This document shows positions 17,997 to 27,856 of a DNA stretch of 64,000 nucleotides, in pieces; the first letter of the stretch is position 1; each line of letters begins with the position of its first letter. The notes under the pieces were generated by a model. It ran no database searches. It was not told where the DNA came from and was given only the letters and a program-made list of their open reading frames with translations. A program made the translations under genes and the position numbers. This DNA is from Streptomyces fragilis (GTDB lineage Bacteria; Actinomycetota; Actinomycetes; Streptomycetales; Streptomycetaceae), in contig NZ_BEVZ01000006.1 of assembly GCF_003112515.1 (NCBI RefSeq), positions 1 through 64,000 on the forward strand. Reading direction: 5' to 3'.

Positions 17997-18076
17997 GTCG
18001 TAACGATAATCGTTACGACCGACTGTCGCAACTTTCACTGTTACGACTGCGCTGTCGTAACATGGAGTGTTGCGAC
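17997..18076. promoter_or_regulatory. Three tandem operators, GTCGYAAC-N7-GTTRCGAC
   Basis: Inverted repeats of eight-base arms with a seven-base centre lie at 17997-18019, 18025-18047 and 18054-18076. The first is a perfect 23-base palindrome. Centres are 28 and 29 bases apart. A half site TTCGCAAC lies at 17949-17956. They fill the gap between the divergent SnoaL and Rrf2 genes and are the likely binding sites of the Rrf2 protein. Confidence 0.8.
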
Positions 18077-18089
18077 CGGAGGAGGGATC

Positions 18090-18533
18090 ATGAGCGCCAA
18101 CAGCAGGCTGACCATTGCCGCCCATGCGCTGGCCTGGATCGGCCTCTACCAGCGCCAGGGCCACGAGGTCGCCACCTCCGAGCAGATCGCGACCAGCGCG
18201 AACACCAACCCCGTGGTGATCAGGCGGCTGCTCGGCGAGCTGCGCCGGGCCGGGCTCGTGGAGTCCCGGCGGGGCGTGGGCGCGGGCTGGTCGCTGGCGC
18301 GCGAGCTGGGGACGATGACCCTGCTCGACGTGTACGAGGCAGTGGAACCCGGCCCGTTGTTCGCGATGCACCGCACCACCCCGGACCAGGGATGCGTGGT
18401 GGGCCACGGCATCCAGCCGGCAATGCGGGGCATCTACCAGGACATCGAGGAGACCCTGAGACACGAACTGGCCCGCGTCACGCTCGAGAAGGTACTCCAG
18501 GACACACTCGCGGCACCTCACCAGCCTCTCTGA
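18090..18533 (+). CDS. Rrf2-family transcriptional regulator
   Basis: 147 residues. ATG at 18090 after GGAGGAGGG. The winged helix-turn-helix is at residues 1-75 (RLTIAAHALAWIGL, then SEQIATSANTNPVVIRRLLG and GVGAGWSLAR). The three-cysteine cluster of iron-sulfur members (IscR, NsrR, RsrR) is not present; only one Cys occurs (DQGCVVGH). It is therefore more like the YwnA/single-Cys group, which might sense oxidants or electrophiles through that residue; this is inference. Three operators lie just upstream, the last ending 13 bases before the start, so it should repress itself and the SnoaL gene. Confidence 0.88.
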   Translation: MSANSRLTIAAHALAWIGLYQRQGHEVATSEQIATSANTNPVVIRRLLGELRRAGLVESRRGVGAGWSLARELGTMTLLDVYEAVEPGPLFAMHRTTPDQGCVVGHGIQPAMRGIYQDIEETLRHELARVTLEKVLQDTLAAPHQPL

Positions 18534-18810
18534 TCAGCTGGGCGACCCCGTGCGAACCGTAGAGTCCGACGTGGGTTCTGCCCATCGGGGCGGAATGACG
18601 GGAGCGTGGAGATGGAATCCCGCGCCGAAAGCGTCGGATGCGCCGCCGGAACAGACGGCGGGAACAGGCCGAGCTCTCCTCCGGTGACGTCGGCGGCTCG
18701 GCCGGCGCCGGCATGGGCGGCCGGAAGAGGCCGGAACAGGCCGCGGAGGGGGCGAACAGGCTGCTGACAGGCGCGCAAGCGGTCGAGAACGTTGGCGTGG
18801 CAACTGCCTG

Positions 18811-20541
18811 ATGGCCTTGGCACGTCCTTGGGGCATGACGTCCGCTGCGCCCGAACCGCCATTCACCATTCCGCCGTCGTGGCCTCACTGTGGCCACGAC
18901 GCCACGTCGGCCGATCGGATCGGCTGCCGCGGCATCCGCGTAGGTGACCATGCTGCCTGCCTGGCCCACCTGGAGGAGGCCGACCGCGCCGCCTACCTTG
19001 AGGCTCTGTCACCCGGCGCCGACATCGACCATCGTGGCACCCCCTTCATCCCTCAGCTGCTGGATCAGTTGCTCGCCGCCGTGTCCGATCCCAGCACCGG
19101 TGAGCCCCAGTTCGGCGTCGCCCGTTTCGACGGGGCAACCTTCTTCGGTGACGCCCGGTTCGACGGGGCGATCTTCTCCGGCGGCGCGCAGTTTCACGGG
19201 GCGTGCTTCTCCCGTGGTGCCCGGTTCGACGAGGCGTCGTTTTCCGGTGACGCCCAGTTCCGCGGGGTGTCCTTCTCCAGTGACGCCCGGTTCGACAAGG
19301 CGTCCTTCTCCGGCGACGCCCAGTTCGAAGGGGCGTCCTTCTCCGGTGACGCCCAGTTCGAAGGGGCGTCCTTCTCCGGTGACGCCCAGTTCCGCGGGGC
19401 GCGGTTCGAAGTGGCCCCTCGCCTGGGACCGCTGGTGTGCGGTGAGCAGGTGGTATTGGACGCTGCGGTGTTCCAGCAGCCGGTGACGGTAGAGATAGCC
19501 GCCCGTCAGGTGAGCTGTGCGCGCACCCGTTGGGCGGCAACCGCGACGCTGCACCTGCGCTACGCCGATCTGGACCTGCGAGACGCGGTCTTCGAATACC
19601 CGGTGCTGGTCGCCGCCCGCCCCACCCCCTTCCCCCTGTACAGCGCCAACCCGACTCAGGTGCTGCCAGAAGCGAAGTTGTCCGGTCGGGGACCCGGCGT
19701 GCGCCTGACGACCGTGGGCGGAGTGGACGCCGCCCACCTGGCGCTGCACGACATCGACCTGAGCGAGTGCCGGTTCGCCGGCGCCATCCATCTCGACCAG
19801 CTGAAGGTCGACGGCTGGTGCACCTTCGACACCGCCCCCGGCCAGGGGTGGGGCTGGGGATTCCCCTGGCGGTGGAGCCGGCGCAACATACTGGTCGAGG
19901 AACATCACTGGCGGGTACGCGCCAATGGCCGCCCCGACTCGGACACCGCCCTTGCCTCGACCGGCCTGCCGTCGGATGCTCCCGAGCTGAAGCCGGCGAC
20001 GGTGGCGGTGCTGTACCGGCAGCTGCGTAAGTCGTTGGAGGACGGCAAGAACGAGCCGGACGCAGCCGACTTCTACTACGGCGAATGCGAGATGCGCCGC
20101 CACGACCCCGGACGGCCCCGGGGAGAGCGAGCGCTGCTGACTGCCTACTGGGCCCTGTCCGGGTACGGGCTGCGCACCACCCGCGCGCTGGTCTGGCTGG
20201 GGGCGGCCATGACCATCACTGTCGCGGTGATGATGCTATGGGGCCTGCCCGCCGACGATCCGAAGCCGACCACCACCGGCCGACAGGTCGCCGCCGGACA
20301 GAAGGTCATTCTCATCACCGACACCCCCGAACCGGTCAACCCCAGCGGTCCGCTGGCCGAACGAGTCACCACCGAACGGTTCGAGAAGAGTCTGCGAGTA
20401 GTGATCAACTCGGTGATCTTCCGCTCCTCCGGACAGGCCCTCACCACCACCGGCACCTACACCGAGATGACCTCCCGCCTGGCCGAACCCGTACTCCTCG
20501 GCCTGGCCGTCCTCGCCGTCCGCAGCCGCGTCAAACGCTGA
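18811..20541 (+). CDS. Membrane protein with 11-residue pentapeptide-like repeats
   Basis: 576 residues from ATG 18811; ATG 18835 is an equal alternative and neither has a strong ribosome site. Eight tandem units of the form FSGDAQFEGAS (spacing F-x5-F-x4) cover about residues 107-195, two of them almost identical at DNA level. This gives a right-handed quadrilateral beta-helix-like repeat, but with 11 instead of 10 residues per two turns. The middle part (about 200-430) is acidic and unrecognised. Two membrane segments follow (TTRALVWLGAAMTITVAVMM and LAEPVLLGLAVLAV), with a 75-residue loop between, an arrangement seen in two-helix channel-like pentapeptide proteins. Function unknown. Confidence 0.82.
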   Translation: MALARPWGMTSAAPEPPFTIPPSWPHCGHDATSADRIGCRGIRVGDHAACLAHLEEADRAAYLEALSPGADIDHRGTPFIPQLLDQLLAAVSDPSTGEPQFGVARFDGATFFGDARFDGAIFSGGAQFHGACFSRGARFDEASFSGDAQFRGVSFSSDARFDKASFSGDAQFEGASFSGDAQFEGASFSGDAQFRGARFEVAPRLGPLVCGEQVVLDAAVFQQPVTVEIAARQVSCARTRWAATATLHLRYADLDLRDAVFEYPVLVAARPTPFPLYSANPTQVLPEAKLSGRGPGVRLTTVGGVDAAHLALHDIDLSECRFAGAIHLDQLKVDGWCTFDTAPGQGWGWGFPWRWSRRNILVEEHHWRVRANGRPDSDTALASTGLPSDAPELKPATVAVLYRQLRKSLEDGKNEPDAADFYYGECEMRRHDPGRPRGERALLTAYWALSGYGLRTTRALVWLGAAMTITVAVMMLWGLPADDPKPTTTGRQVAAGQKVILITDTPEPVNPSGPLAERVTTERFEKSLRVVINSVIFRSSGQALTTTGTYTEMTSRLAEPVLLGLAVLAVRSRVKR

Positions 20542-20831
20542 CCACCGCCCATTCGTGGCTGCAGCGCCAGCCGCAGCTGCATGCGGCATGCGGCAGCCGC
20601 GGACGGCGCCTTCGGGGTGCACACCATGACCACCGTCTCCGACACCACCGCCTCGACATCGACCACGGTCCGCTCCCAGGCCGACGGCGCCGAGCTCGCC
20701 GACACCAGCGCCTTCGACACGACGCCGTACATCATGGGCGGGACCGCGTTCCTCGACGCTCGGGGCGGCGTTCGTGGCGTAGTCGGTACCGGCGTCTGTG
20801 ACGGCCCGCCGCCGGGCTGCACGGAACGCCC
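20542..20831. other. Gap with a doubtful small ORF
   Basis: A plus-strand ATG at 20581 opens 84 codons rich in Thr, Ser and Ala, ending at 20835. It has no ribosome site and no family motif, so I do not call it a gene. Otherwise nothing is seen. Confidence 0.3.
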
Positions 20832-20861
20832 TTGACCGTTTGTGAAGAAACACCTCATAGT
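20832..20861 (+). promoter_or_regulatory. Promoter of the lipoprotein gene (leaderless)
   Basis: TTGACC (20832-20837) and CATAGT (20856-20861) are spaced by 18 bases. A transcript starting seven bases further would begin at or next to the GTG at 20868, so the mRNA is probably leaderless. This fits the lack of a ribosome site. Confidence 0.55.
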
Positions 20862-20867
20862 CCAACG

Positions 20868-21698
20868 GTGAACAACTCCTCGTGGGCGCGTCCGGGTGCC
20901 CTCACCCTTGTCTGCGCGCTGTCCCTGACCTTACTGACGGGCTGCGCCGACGGCACGGCCGCGAAGCCGTCCCGTCCAGCGTCGCCCTCCGCGTCCGCGA
21001 GCCCTGAGGTCAGGGCCCTCAGCCAGAAGAAGCTCGACGCACTGGCCTTGGTGGACGGCGACCTGCCGATGTACAAGGTCCGGGAAGCGCCCACGGACCA
21101 GCTGTTCCACGGTTCATGGGACGACGTGCAGATCCGCGGCAACAAGGAGTGCAAGCCGCTCGTACAGGTGATCAGCCTGGCCCCGGTGGGCGACGCGAAG
21201 GCACACGTCATCCGCACCGCCGCGGAGATCCCCGACGTCGAGCCCGCGGCCGACGGAGGAGTGCCGGACCTCAGCCTCAAGGACATCATGGCGCTCGACA
21301 GCACCGCGGTCACCCTTGCCACCTACAGCGGGAACGACGCCGAGCAGGCCATGAAGAAGGTGACCGACGCAGTGGAGGAGTGCACGAGGGGGTATTGGGG
21401 GTTCTACTACACCCTGCCCGGCGAGGAGGAGACACAAATCCTCGAGGTCAGGGACGAGAAGGACGCCCCGGCAGAGGGCTCCGACGAGACCATCGCCTTC
21501 GCCGTGGCCTCCCCGTCGGTCAAGCAGGTCGGTCCACCGGCCGTGACGCACTGCCAGGTGGTCCGCCACGGGAACAACGTGGTCTCCTACATGACCATGA
21601 ACATGGCGGGGATGCTGGACGGCAAGCCGTCCAAGCTCGATGCCGCGGTCGTGGACTACCAGTCCAAGAAGGTGACCGAACGGCTGAGCCGGCTCTGA
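20868..21698 (+). CDS. Secreted lipoprotein of unknown function
   Basis: 276 residues from GTG 20868. The N-terminus is a lipoprotein signal peptide with lipobox LLTG-C (LTLVCALSLTLLTGCADG), followed by a Ser/Pro/Ala-rich linker. The mature part has a PsbP/LpqN-like look: KKLDALALVDGDLPMYKVRE near the start, a single YWGFYYTLPGEEE motif in the middle, and TERLSRL at the end, but I cannot assign a family. The cysteines (KECKPL, EECTRG, THCQVV) probably form disulfides outside the membrane. The start is set by the promoter spacing; an upstream TTG at 20832 would add 12 residues and seems less likely. Confidence 0.75.
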   Translation: MNNSSWARPGALTLVCALSLTLLTGCADGTAAKPSRPASPSASASPEVRALSQKKLDALALVDGDLPMYKVREAPTDQLFHGSWDDVQIRGNKECKPLVQVISLAPVGDAKAHVIRTAAEIPDVEPAADGGVPDLSLKDIMALDSTAVTLATYSGNDAEQAMKKVTDAVEECTRGYWGFYYTLPGEEETQILEVRDEKDAPAEGSDETIAFAVASPSVKQVGPPAVTHCQVVRHGNNVVSYMTMNMAGMLDGKPSKLDAAVVDYQSKKVTERLSRL

Positions 21699-21707
21699 CG
21701 CGTGAGG

Positions 21708-21749
21708 GCTGCCACCGGACCGGCCGGTGCGGACCGGCCCGGTGGCAGC
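21708..21749 (+). terminator. Terminator hairpin after the lipoprotein gene
   Basis: GCTGCCACCGG (21708-21718) pairs with CCGGTGGCAGC (21739-21749), starting ten bases after the stop. The inner bases can pair further through GGCC blocks. No U-tract. Confidence 0.7.
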
Positions 21750-22252
21750 AGCGTCAGGTCAGCGGTCCGGTGACCTCCACGGCGGCGCGGCACGCGACTG
21801 CCCCGTAGGCGCGCGGAAGGCGCCGTGGCGGTTCTTCTTCTCCTTCCGCTGCGCCGGCGACAGCGGGTTGTACTTCCTCAATTTCGGAGGCGGCGCCGGG
21901 ACTGTGTACCTCAGCCCTGACGGCTTGGAAGGGCGCTTCGGTTGGACGGCCGCCTGGAGAACGCGGGTGAGAGGCCCCGCATCCCGAGAGCTGACACCTG
22001 TCCACGGTGCTTAGGGACGAAGAGGTCATGCCACTGGTGACAGGACCCGTCAAATCCCGCCGCCCCGATGCTGAAGAAGGGCCAGGTCAGAGGCCGGTGG
22101 TGCTTTTCGCTACCGGCCTCTGACCTTGCTGGTCGCGGATCTGGTCGTACCCGTGCACCATTCCCCTGCGCGCAACCGTTTCGGCACCCCCTTCCAGCCC
22201 TCTTCAGTCGCCGTGCGAGACTCCCTGCCTGGTCACAGGGAGGGACAGGGGC
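21750..22252. other. Intergenic, no gene recognised
   Basis: About 500 bases with only compositionally odd open frames. The right end carries the ribosome site (AGGGACAGGGG) of the next gene. Confidence 0.5.
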
Positions 22253-23119
22253 GTGGACAAGTCCGAGGCGAAGCGGTTGCTGGAACAAGCTCGCGAGATG
22301 TGGGATGCGGAGGAGTGGCTGCGTTCCGCCGAGCTGTACGAGCAGGTCCTTGCTCACTATCCGGATGAGGGCCCCAGTGCGGCGTGGTGGTACGACGCGG
22401 CGCTGGCGTACAAGTTTCTGCGTAACTGGGCGAAGGCATACGAACTCGGCCGTGAGGCTGCCGCCCGCTCGCCGCGCGGCGAGCAGGACCCGGCGTTCTG
22501 GAACCTGGGAGTCGCTGCCACGATCCAGCGTGACTGGTCGACCGCCCGTGACGCTTGGGAGGGCTTCGGGGTTCCGATGCCGGAGGGTGAGGGGGAAATC
22601 AACGGCGCCTTCGGCCCCGCGTGCGTAAGGCTGGACACGGGTGGCGAGCGCGAGGTGGTCTGGATCCAGCGGCTGTGCCCGACGCGAGGGCGCGTAATGA
22701 ACGTCCCTGCCACGAAGGGCCGGCGCTTCGGGGAGATCGTGGTGCACGATGGGGAGCCGACTGGCGAGCGGACGTACAACGGCCAGAGTGTCGCTGTCTT
22801 CGACGAATTGCTGCTCTTCGAGGCATCTCCGCTGCCGACGCTGCATGCGACCGTGAACGCAGCGGATGCGTCCGACGTCGATGCCTTGGTGGCTTCGTTC
22901 TTCGCGCAGGACTTCGGTGCCGAGCCGGCGAGCAGCTTCCACATGCTGTGCGCATGCTACAGCGAGGGGCGGGTCGACTGGGATGAGGCCGGCGTGCCGA
23001 CACACGGCGGCTCACAGACTGTCTGGCTGGCCGCCCCTGAGACCGAGGCCCGGCAGCTACTGGATGCGTGGGCGACGGGCGGCGAACGCAGCTGGAATGG
23101 ACTGGAGCTGCTTGGTTGA
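22253..23119 (+). CDS. TPR-containing protein of unknown function
   Basis: 288 residues from GTG 22253, after AGGGAGGGACAGG. The first 120 residues form about three tetratricopeptide-like helix pairs (AKRLLEQAREMWDAEEWLRS, SAAWWYDAALAYKFLRNW, DPAFWNLGVAATIQRDWSTA). The rest is a mixed alpha/beta domain (REVVWIQRLCPTRGRVMNV, RRFGEIVVHDG, RQLLDAWATG) that I do not recognise. No signal peptide, so cytoplasmic. It is flanked by gaps and has no operon partner. Confidence 0.75.
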   Translation: MDKSEAKRLLEQAREMWDAEEWLRSAELYEQVLAHYPDEGPSAAWWYDAALAYKFLRNWAKAYELGREAAARSPRGEQDPAFWNLGVAATIQRDWSTARDAWEGFGVPMPEGEGEINGAFGPACVRLDTGGEREVVWIQRLCPTRGRVMNVPATKGRRFGEIVVHDGEPTGERTYNGQSVAVFDELLLFEASPLPTLHATVNAADASDVDALVASFFAQDFGAEPASSFHMLCACYSEGRVDWDEAGVPTHGGSQTVWLAAPETEARQLLDAWATGGERSWNGLELLG

Positions 23120-23350
23120 GCCCCGGGAGTGATGGGAAGGCCGAGGCCAGCCCGTACCGCTGTCCTCCTTGGCTGCGGATTTTGCTCGCACGGTCCAGCG
23201 GGAGGCGGAACTAGACACGTCAACACCGCGACAGGTAGATAGGCACGTGAGGCCTCTGGTGGACGGCTCCTTGGTCAAAACCCGTGCACCAGGGGATTCA
23301 CCATGTTGTCACCCCGGCCGTCGAGTTTGCTATCAAGTCGGGGAGGTGCG
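23120..23350. other. Intergenic, 5' region of the small membrane-protein gene
   Basis: No gene is seen. GGGAGG lies at 23341-23346, just before the next ATG. Confidence 0.4.
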
Positions 23351-23548
23351 ATGAGGAAGAAGGAAGGAGCCAGCGTGTCCCCGTCCCTCGCCGGCGTTGT
23401 GGTGACGCTGCTCGGCCTCGCTCTCATCCTGGTTGGAGCAGCGATGTACGTTCTTCCCGGACCCGGCCTCCCCTTCCTGCTTGTGGGGCTTGCCGTTGCC
23501 GTAGCGGGAGCAGCCCTTTGGTTCACGAGCCGCGAGGCTTCGGGCTGA
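23351..23548 (+). CDS. Small two-helix membrane protein (PGPGW-like)
   Basis: 65 residues. The ATG at 23351 is set by GGGAGG five bases upstream. Two membrane helices (AGVVVTLLGLALILVGAAM and PFLLVGLAVAVAGAALWF) are joined by the turn LPGPGLP. The helix-PGPG-helix layout is that of the putative transmembrane PGPGW family found in actinobacteria; the final W is displaced here. Function unknown. Confidence 0.7.
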   Translation: MRKKEGASVSPSLAGVVVTLLGLALILVGAAMYVLPGPGLPFLLVGLAVAVAGAALWFTSREASG

Positions 23549-23736
23549 GCCCTCCCTCGCCGCCGACGACGCCTTCCTCCACCTCGCCTTGGACTCGTCC
23601 GGCCAGCCTACGAGGCCAGGTGACACAAGCCGGTACTCCGGCCGTGACAGGAGCCGTTATCCCATGCGTCCCGATGTGTGAGACACCCTCCCCTTCGGTC
23701 TGGCGCGCGCTCACCTCTGTATGGTTGCCTGGCTCC
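23549..23736. other. Intergenic, upstream of the leader peptide
   Basis: No gene. It may contain the promoter of the metY transcript, but no clear -35/-10 pair could be chosen. Confidence 0.4.
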
Positions 23737-23811
23737 ATGACCGTGCTCGTGACCCGCCGCCACGTTGACTACGTGCGTGTCACCACCACGGGCTGTTCCG
23801 CCGTGAGCTGA
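23737..23811 (+). CDS. Putative leader peptide upstream of metY
   Basis: 24 residues beginning MTVLVTRRHVDYVRV and ending with a Thr-Thr-Thr-Gly-Cys run before the stop at 23809-23811. The TRRHVDL-R-S core and a late cysteine are the hallmarks of short leader peptides found in actinobacteria before sulfur and methionine/cysteine genes. It lies 138 bases before metY. The likely role is ribosome-stalling control: lack of charged Cys-tRNA would slow the ribosome near the end and alter the fold of the following mRNA. The start has no strong ribosome site. Assignment is by motif only. Confidence 0.7.
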   Translation: MTVLVTRRHVDYVRVTTTGCSAVS

Positions 23812-23949
23812 TCGCCCTCCGGCGTCCGACCAGGCCTTTCCCACCGCTTCGCGCGGACCGCTGCCGTTTTCCGGGCACGTGCTCCCCGCCTGCGGTTCCT
23901 TCGCCTTCCCGTACCTCCGCGCATCGCCGCACCCGTACAAGGGAGAACC

Positions 23950-25311
<1,362 letters not shown>

Positions 25312-25316
25312 ACACG

Positions 25317-26504
25317 GTGCTGACGCCGTCCCAGGTTCCCCTCCCGCCGGCCTCCGGGGCCTGGCAGGAGGGGGACCCGCCCGGGCGCCGCCGGTGGTAC
25401 GAGCGGGAGAAGCCGCTCGCTTTGGAGGCGGGTGGTGAACTACCCGGCGTGCGCCTGGCGTTCGAGACCTGGGGGCGGCTCGCACCGGACCGGTCCAACG
25501 CGGTGCTGGTGCTGCACGCCCTGACCGGCGACAGCCACGTGGCCGGCCCCGCCGAGCCCGGCCATCCCACCCCCGGCTGGTGGGACGGCATCATCGGTCC
25601 CGGGAGGGCGCTGGACACGGACCGCTGGTTCGTCGTGGCGCCGAACGTGCTCGGCGGCTGCCAGGGCAGTACCGGGCCGTCCTCCCCGGGCCCGTCCGGC
25701 CGGCGCTGGGGCGGCGACTTCCCGTTCCTGACACAGCGCGATCAGGTCGCGGCCGAGGCCGGCCTGGCCGACGCGCTGGGCATCGACCGGTGGGCCCTGG
25801 TGGTGGGCGGTTCGATGGGCGGGATGCGTGCCCTGGAATGGGCGGTGTCGCATCCCGAACGGACGGACGCGCTGCTGCTGCTCGCCACGACGGCCGCGGC
25901 GAGCGCCGAGCAGATCGCCTGGGCCGGCATCCAGCTGCGCGCCATCCGCTCCGATCCGCACTGGCACGGCGGCCACTACCACGACACCGGCCGGGGCCCG
26001 CACGCCGGACTCGGCCTGGCCCGGCGGATCGCCCACGTCACGTACCGCAGCGAGCCGGAGCTCCAGGTCCGCTTCGGCCGTTCGCCCCAGGGCACGGAGG
26101 ATCCTCATAACGGCGGCCGATACCAGGTCGAGTCCTACCTCGACCATCACGCGGCCAAGCTGGCCGGCCGTTTCGACGCGGGCAGCTACGTCACGCTGTG
26201 CGAGGCCATGAACAGCCACGACATCGGCCGCGGGCGCGGTGGCGTGCGGGCCGCCCTGCGTCGGGTGACCGCCCGGACGCTTGTGGCCGGGGTCGGCTCC
26301 GACCGTCTGTATCCGCCGTCGCAGCAGGCGGAGCTGGCGGCGGGCATCCCCACGGCAGACCATCTACGGCTCATCGAGTCCCCCTACGGTCACGACGGCT
26401 TCCTGATCGAGGTGGAACAGGTCGCCGCACTCGTGGGCGAGCTCGTGCGTGGGGTTCCCCCGCCATCGGCACCGGAGCCAGGACGTCATCACCCCCTTTC
26501 CTGA
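25317..26504 (+). CDS. metX: Homoserine O-acetyltransferase
   Basis: 395 residues from GTG 25317, five bases after the metY stop, so translation is probably coupled. An alpha/beta hydrolase-fold acyltransferase that moves acetyl from acetyl-CoA to homoserine. The family blocks are visible: VLHALTGDSHVAG, NVLGGCQGSTGP, the nucleophile Ser166 in VGGSMGG, the catalytic Asp in GVGSDRLYPP, and His in SPYGHDGFL. With metY it forms the committed two-step branch from homoserine to homocysteine. Confidence 0.95.
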   Translation: MLTPSQVPLPPASGAWQEGDPPGRRRWYEREKPLALEAGGELPGVRLAFETWGRLAPDRSNAVLVLHALTGDSHVAGPAEPGHPTPGWWDGIIGPGRALDTDRWFVVAPNVLGGCQGSTGPSSPGPSGRRWGGDFPFLTQRDQVAAEAGLADALGIDRWALVVGGSMGGMRALEWAVSHPERTDALLLLATTAAASAEQIAWAGIQLRAIRSDPHWHGGHYHDTGRGPHAGLGLARRIAHVTYRSEPELQVRFGRSPQGTEDPHNGGRYQVESYLDHHAAKLAGRFDAGSYVTLCEAMNSHDIGRGRGGVRAALRRVTARTLVAGVGSDRLYPPSQQAELAAGIPTADHLRLIESPYGHDGFLIEVEQVAALVGELVRGVPPPSAPEPGRHHPLS

Positions 26505-26698
26505 CAGGTCTCCGGCCCCCGGCAGGCACCCGCGAGAAGGCCGGGCCCCCGGTCCGTCGAGGGAGGGGCGGTATGCGTGTCGCCCCGTACCGGCGGCCTC
26601 CCAGAAGGCATGCCAGGCAGGTCCCCGGCGGCTCGGCCGCGTCCTGGGCAGCGGAACCGCCGGGGGCTGAACGGGCGGGAGGGGTCGGCCGGACCCGG

Positions 26699-27440
26699 TC
26701 AGGGGTTCCAGAAGACGTTGGCGAAGGCCCGGTCCAAACGCCGCGCTGCCAGGTCCTCGCGCTGGATCACCCAGTGCACGGTGGAGCCTTCCCAGCCCAC
26801 CACGTCCTCGCCGGCGAACCAGTCGGCGAGCAGGACCCAGTCCGCGGGGTCGGCCGAGGCCGGTCCGTCCCAACTGCCCAACTTCACCGCCTGCACGGCG
26901 GCTGACACGGCGTCCTCCACCGGGTCGAGGTAGACGACCTCCTCGTTCGAGTAACCCCCGATCTGGAGCGTCCCTTCGAGCACGATGTCGTTCCAGATCT
27001 CGACGAGTTCCTCAGCCCGGGGGTGTCCCGGAATGCAGACGATGTCCCGTGCCCCCGGCAGGGTGACGCGCGCGTGATACGGGAGCGACGGGTCGAAACT
27101 CGCGCGCAGCGGTCCCTGGGGGTAGCTGGCGAACATCTCGCGGTCCTGGTCCAGGTCCCCCGGGTTCCAGGACTCCTACTTGTCCCGCTCCGTGACGGCC
27201 ACGCCCGCGGGCACGTACACCACCTGGCCTGCCGAATGGGGGTGGGCGTTCTCGGGCCGGGAGAAGAAGAGCAGGTGGCGTCGGACGGCAGGGGCAGATC
27301 CGTCGCGTCGGCCGGCAGGGCTGTGAGGCCGACGGACTCCGGGGTCGGGCAGGTGCGAGTGGCCCGCGGACGCATCAGCCAGCACGCGATCCTGGCGCTG
27401 CGCGCCCGGTTGCTGGCGCACGCCCGCCGTTGTGGAGACC
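26699..27440 (-). pseudogene. Broken DUF1963 (YwqG-like) gene
   Basis: The C-terminal 145 codons (ATG 27136) read cleanly to VHWVIQREDLAARRLDRAFA. In the same frame upstream the sense continues through an in-frame TAG at 27176-27178: VVYVPAGVAVTERDK, stop, ESWNPGDLDQDREMFASYPQ. Before that HLLFFSRPEN is joined, after a frameshift near 27290, to PESVGLTALPADATDLPLPS. Together this is the usual order of DUF1963: a GLPxLP region, LLFFxRPEN, and an acidic WxIxxxDLAARRFDR end. One nonsense and one frameshift make it a pseudogene, unless the last 145 codons are still translated. Confidence 0.6.
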
Positions 27441-27856
27441 CCGTCAAGCGGCGCCGCGCAGAGCGGTGGCCGGCACCTCTGCGGGCCTGGCTGCCGCCGA
27501 GGCGGCCGAGAACGGGCCCAGCACTCGGATCTGCTCGGGCGGCCAGCCGGGCGCGGTCCGCGATCGGAGGGGCGGCCGGCAGCCGCAGCGTGACGATCCG
27601 CGGCAGCCACGGCGACCGGCTTTCCAGTCATCCGTTCGGGCCTCTGACGACATGGGACAGATGGCCTCACACGACCGACGTCCCCCTTTCGGCCCCGTCT
27701 GCCGTAATTGCCGCGAGGCCTCCGTGCCTGGCCCTTCATCCCGCTGTTCGGGCATCGGGGCCCGGCATGGCGGTCACCGGTCGGGCTTCGTGCCGGCGCC
27801 GTTCGCGTCAGACTGGAGTAAAGCGTAAGGAACCCGGGCGAACTCGCGGAGGCGCA
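27441..27856. other. Intergenic, no gene recognised
   Basis: About 400 bases between the decayed DUF1963 gene and the next plus-strand gene. Only GC-rich random frames. GGAGG at 27848-27852 is the ribosome site of the next gene. Confidence 0.5.

Noticed and set aside
18600..18810. Small frames between Rrf2 and the pentapeptide-like gene
   Set aside because: No natural composition, no ribosome site; probably an untranslated region.
20581..20835. 84-codon plus-strand ORF before the lipoprotein gene
   Set aside because: Fairly natural composition but no ribosome site and no family pattern, and its end overlaps the lipoprotein promoter.
23549..23949. SAM riboswitch before metY
   Set aside because: I looked for SAM-I and SAM-IV core motifs and found none; the leader-peptide reading fits better. 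A covariance search would settle it.
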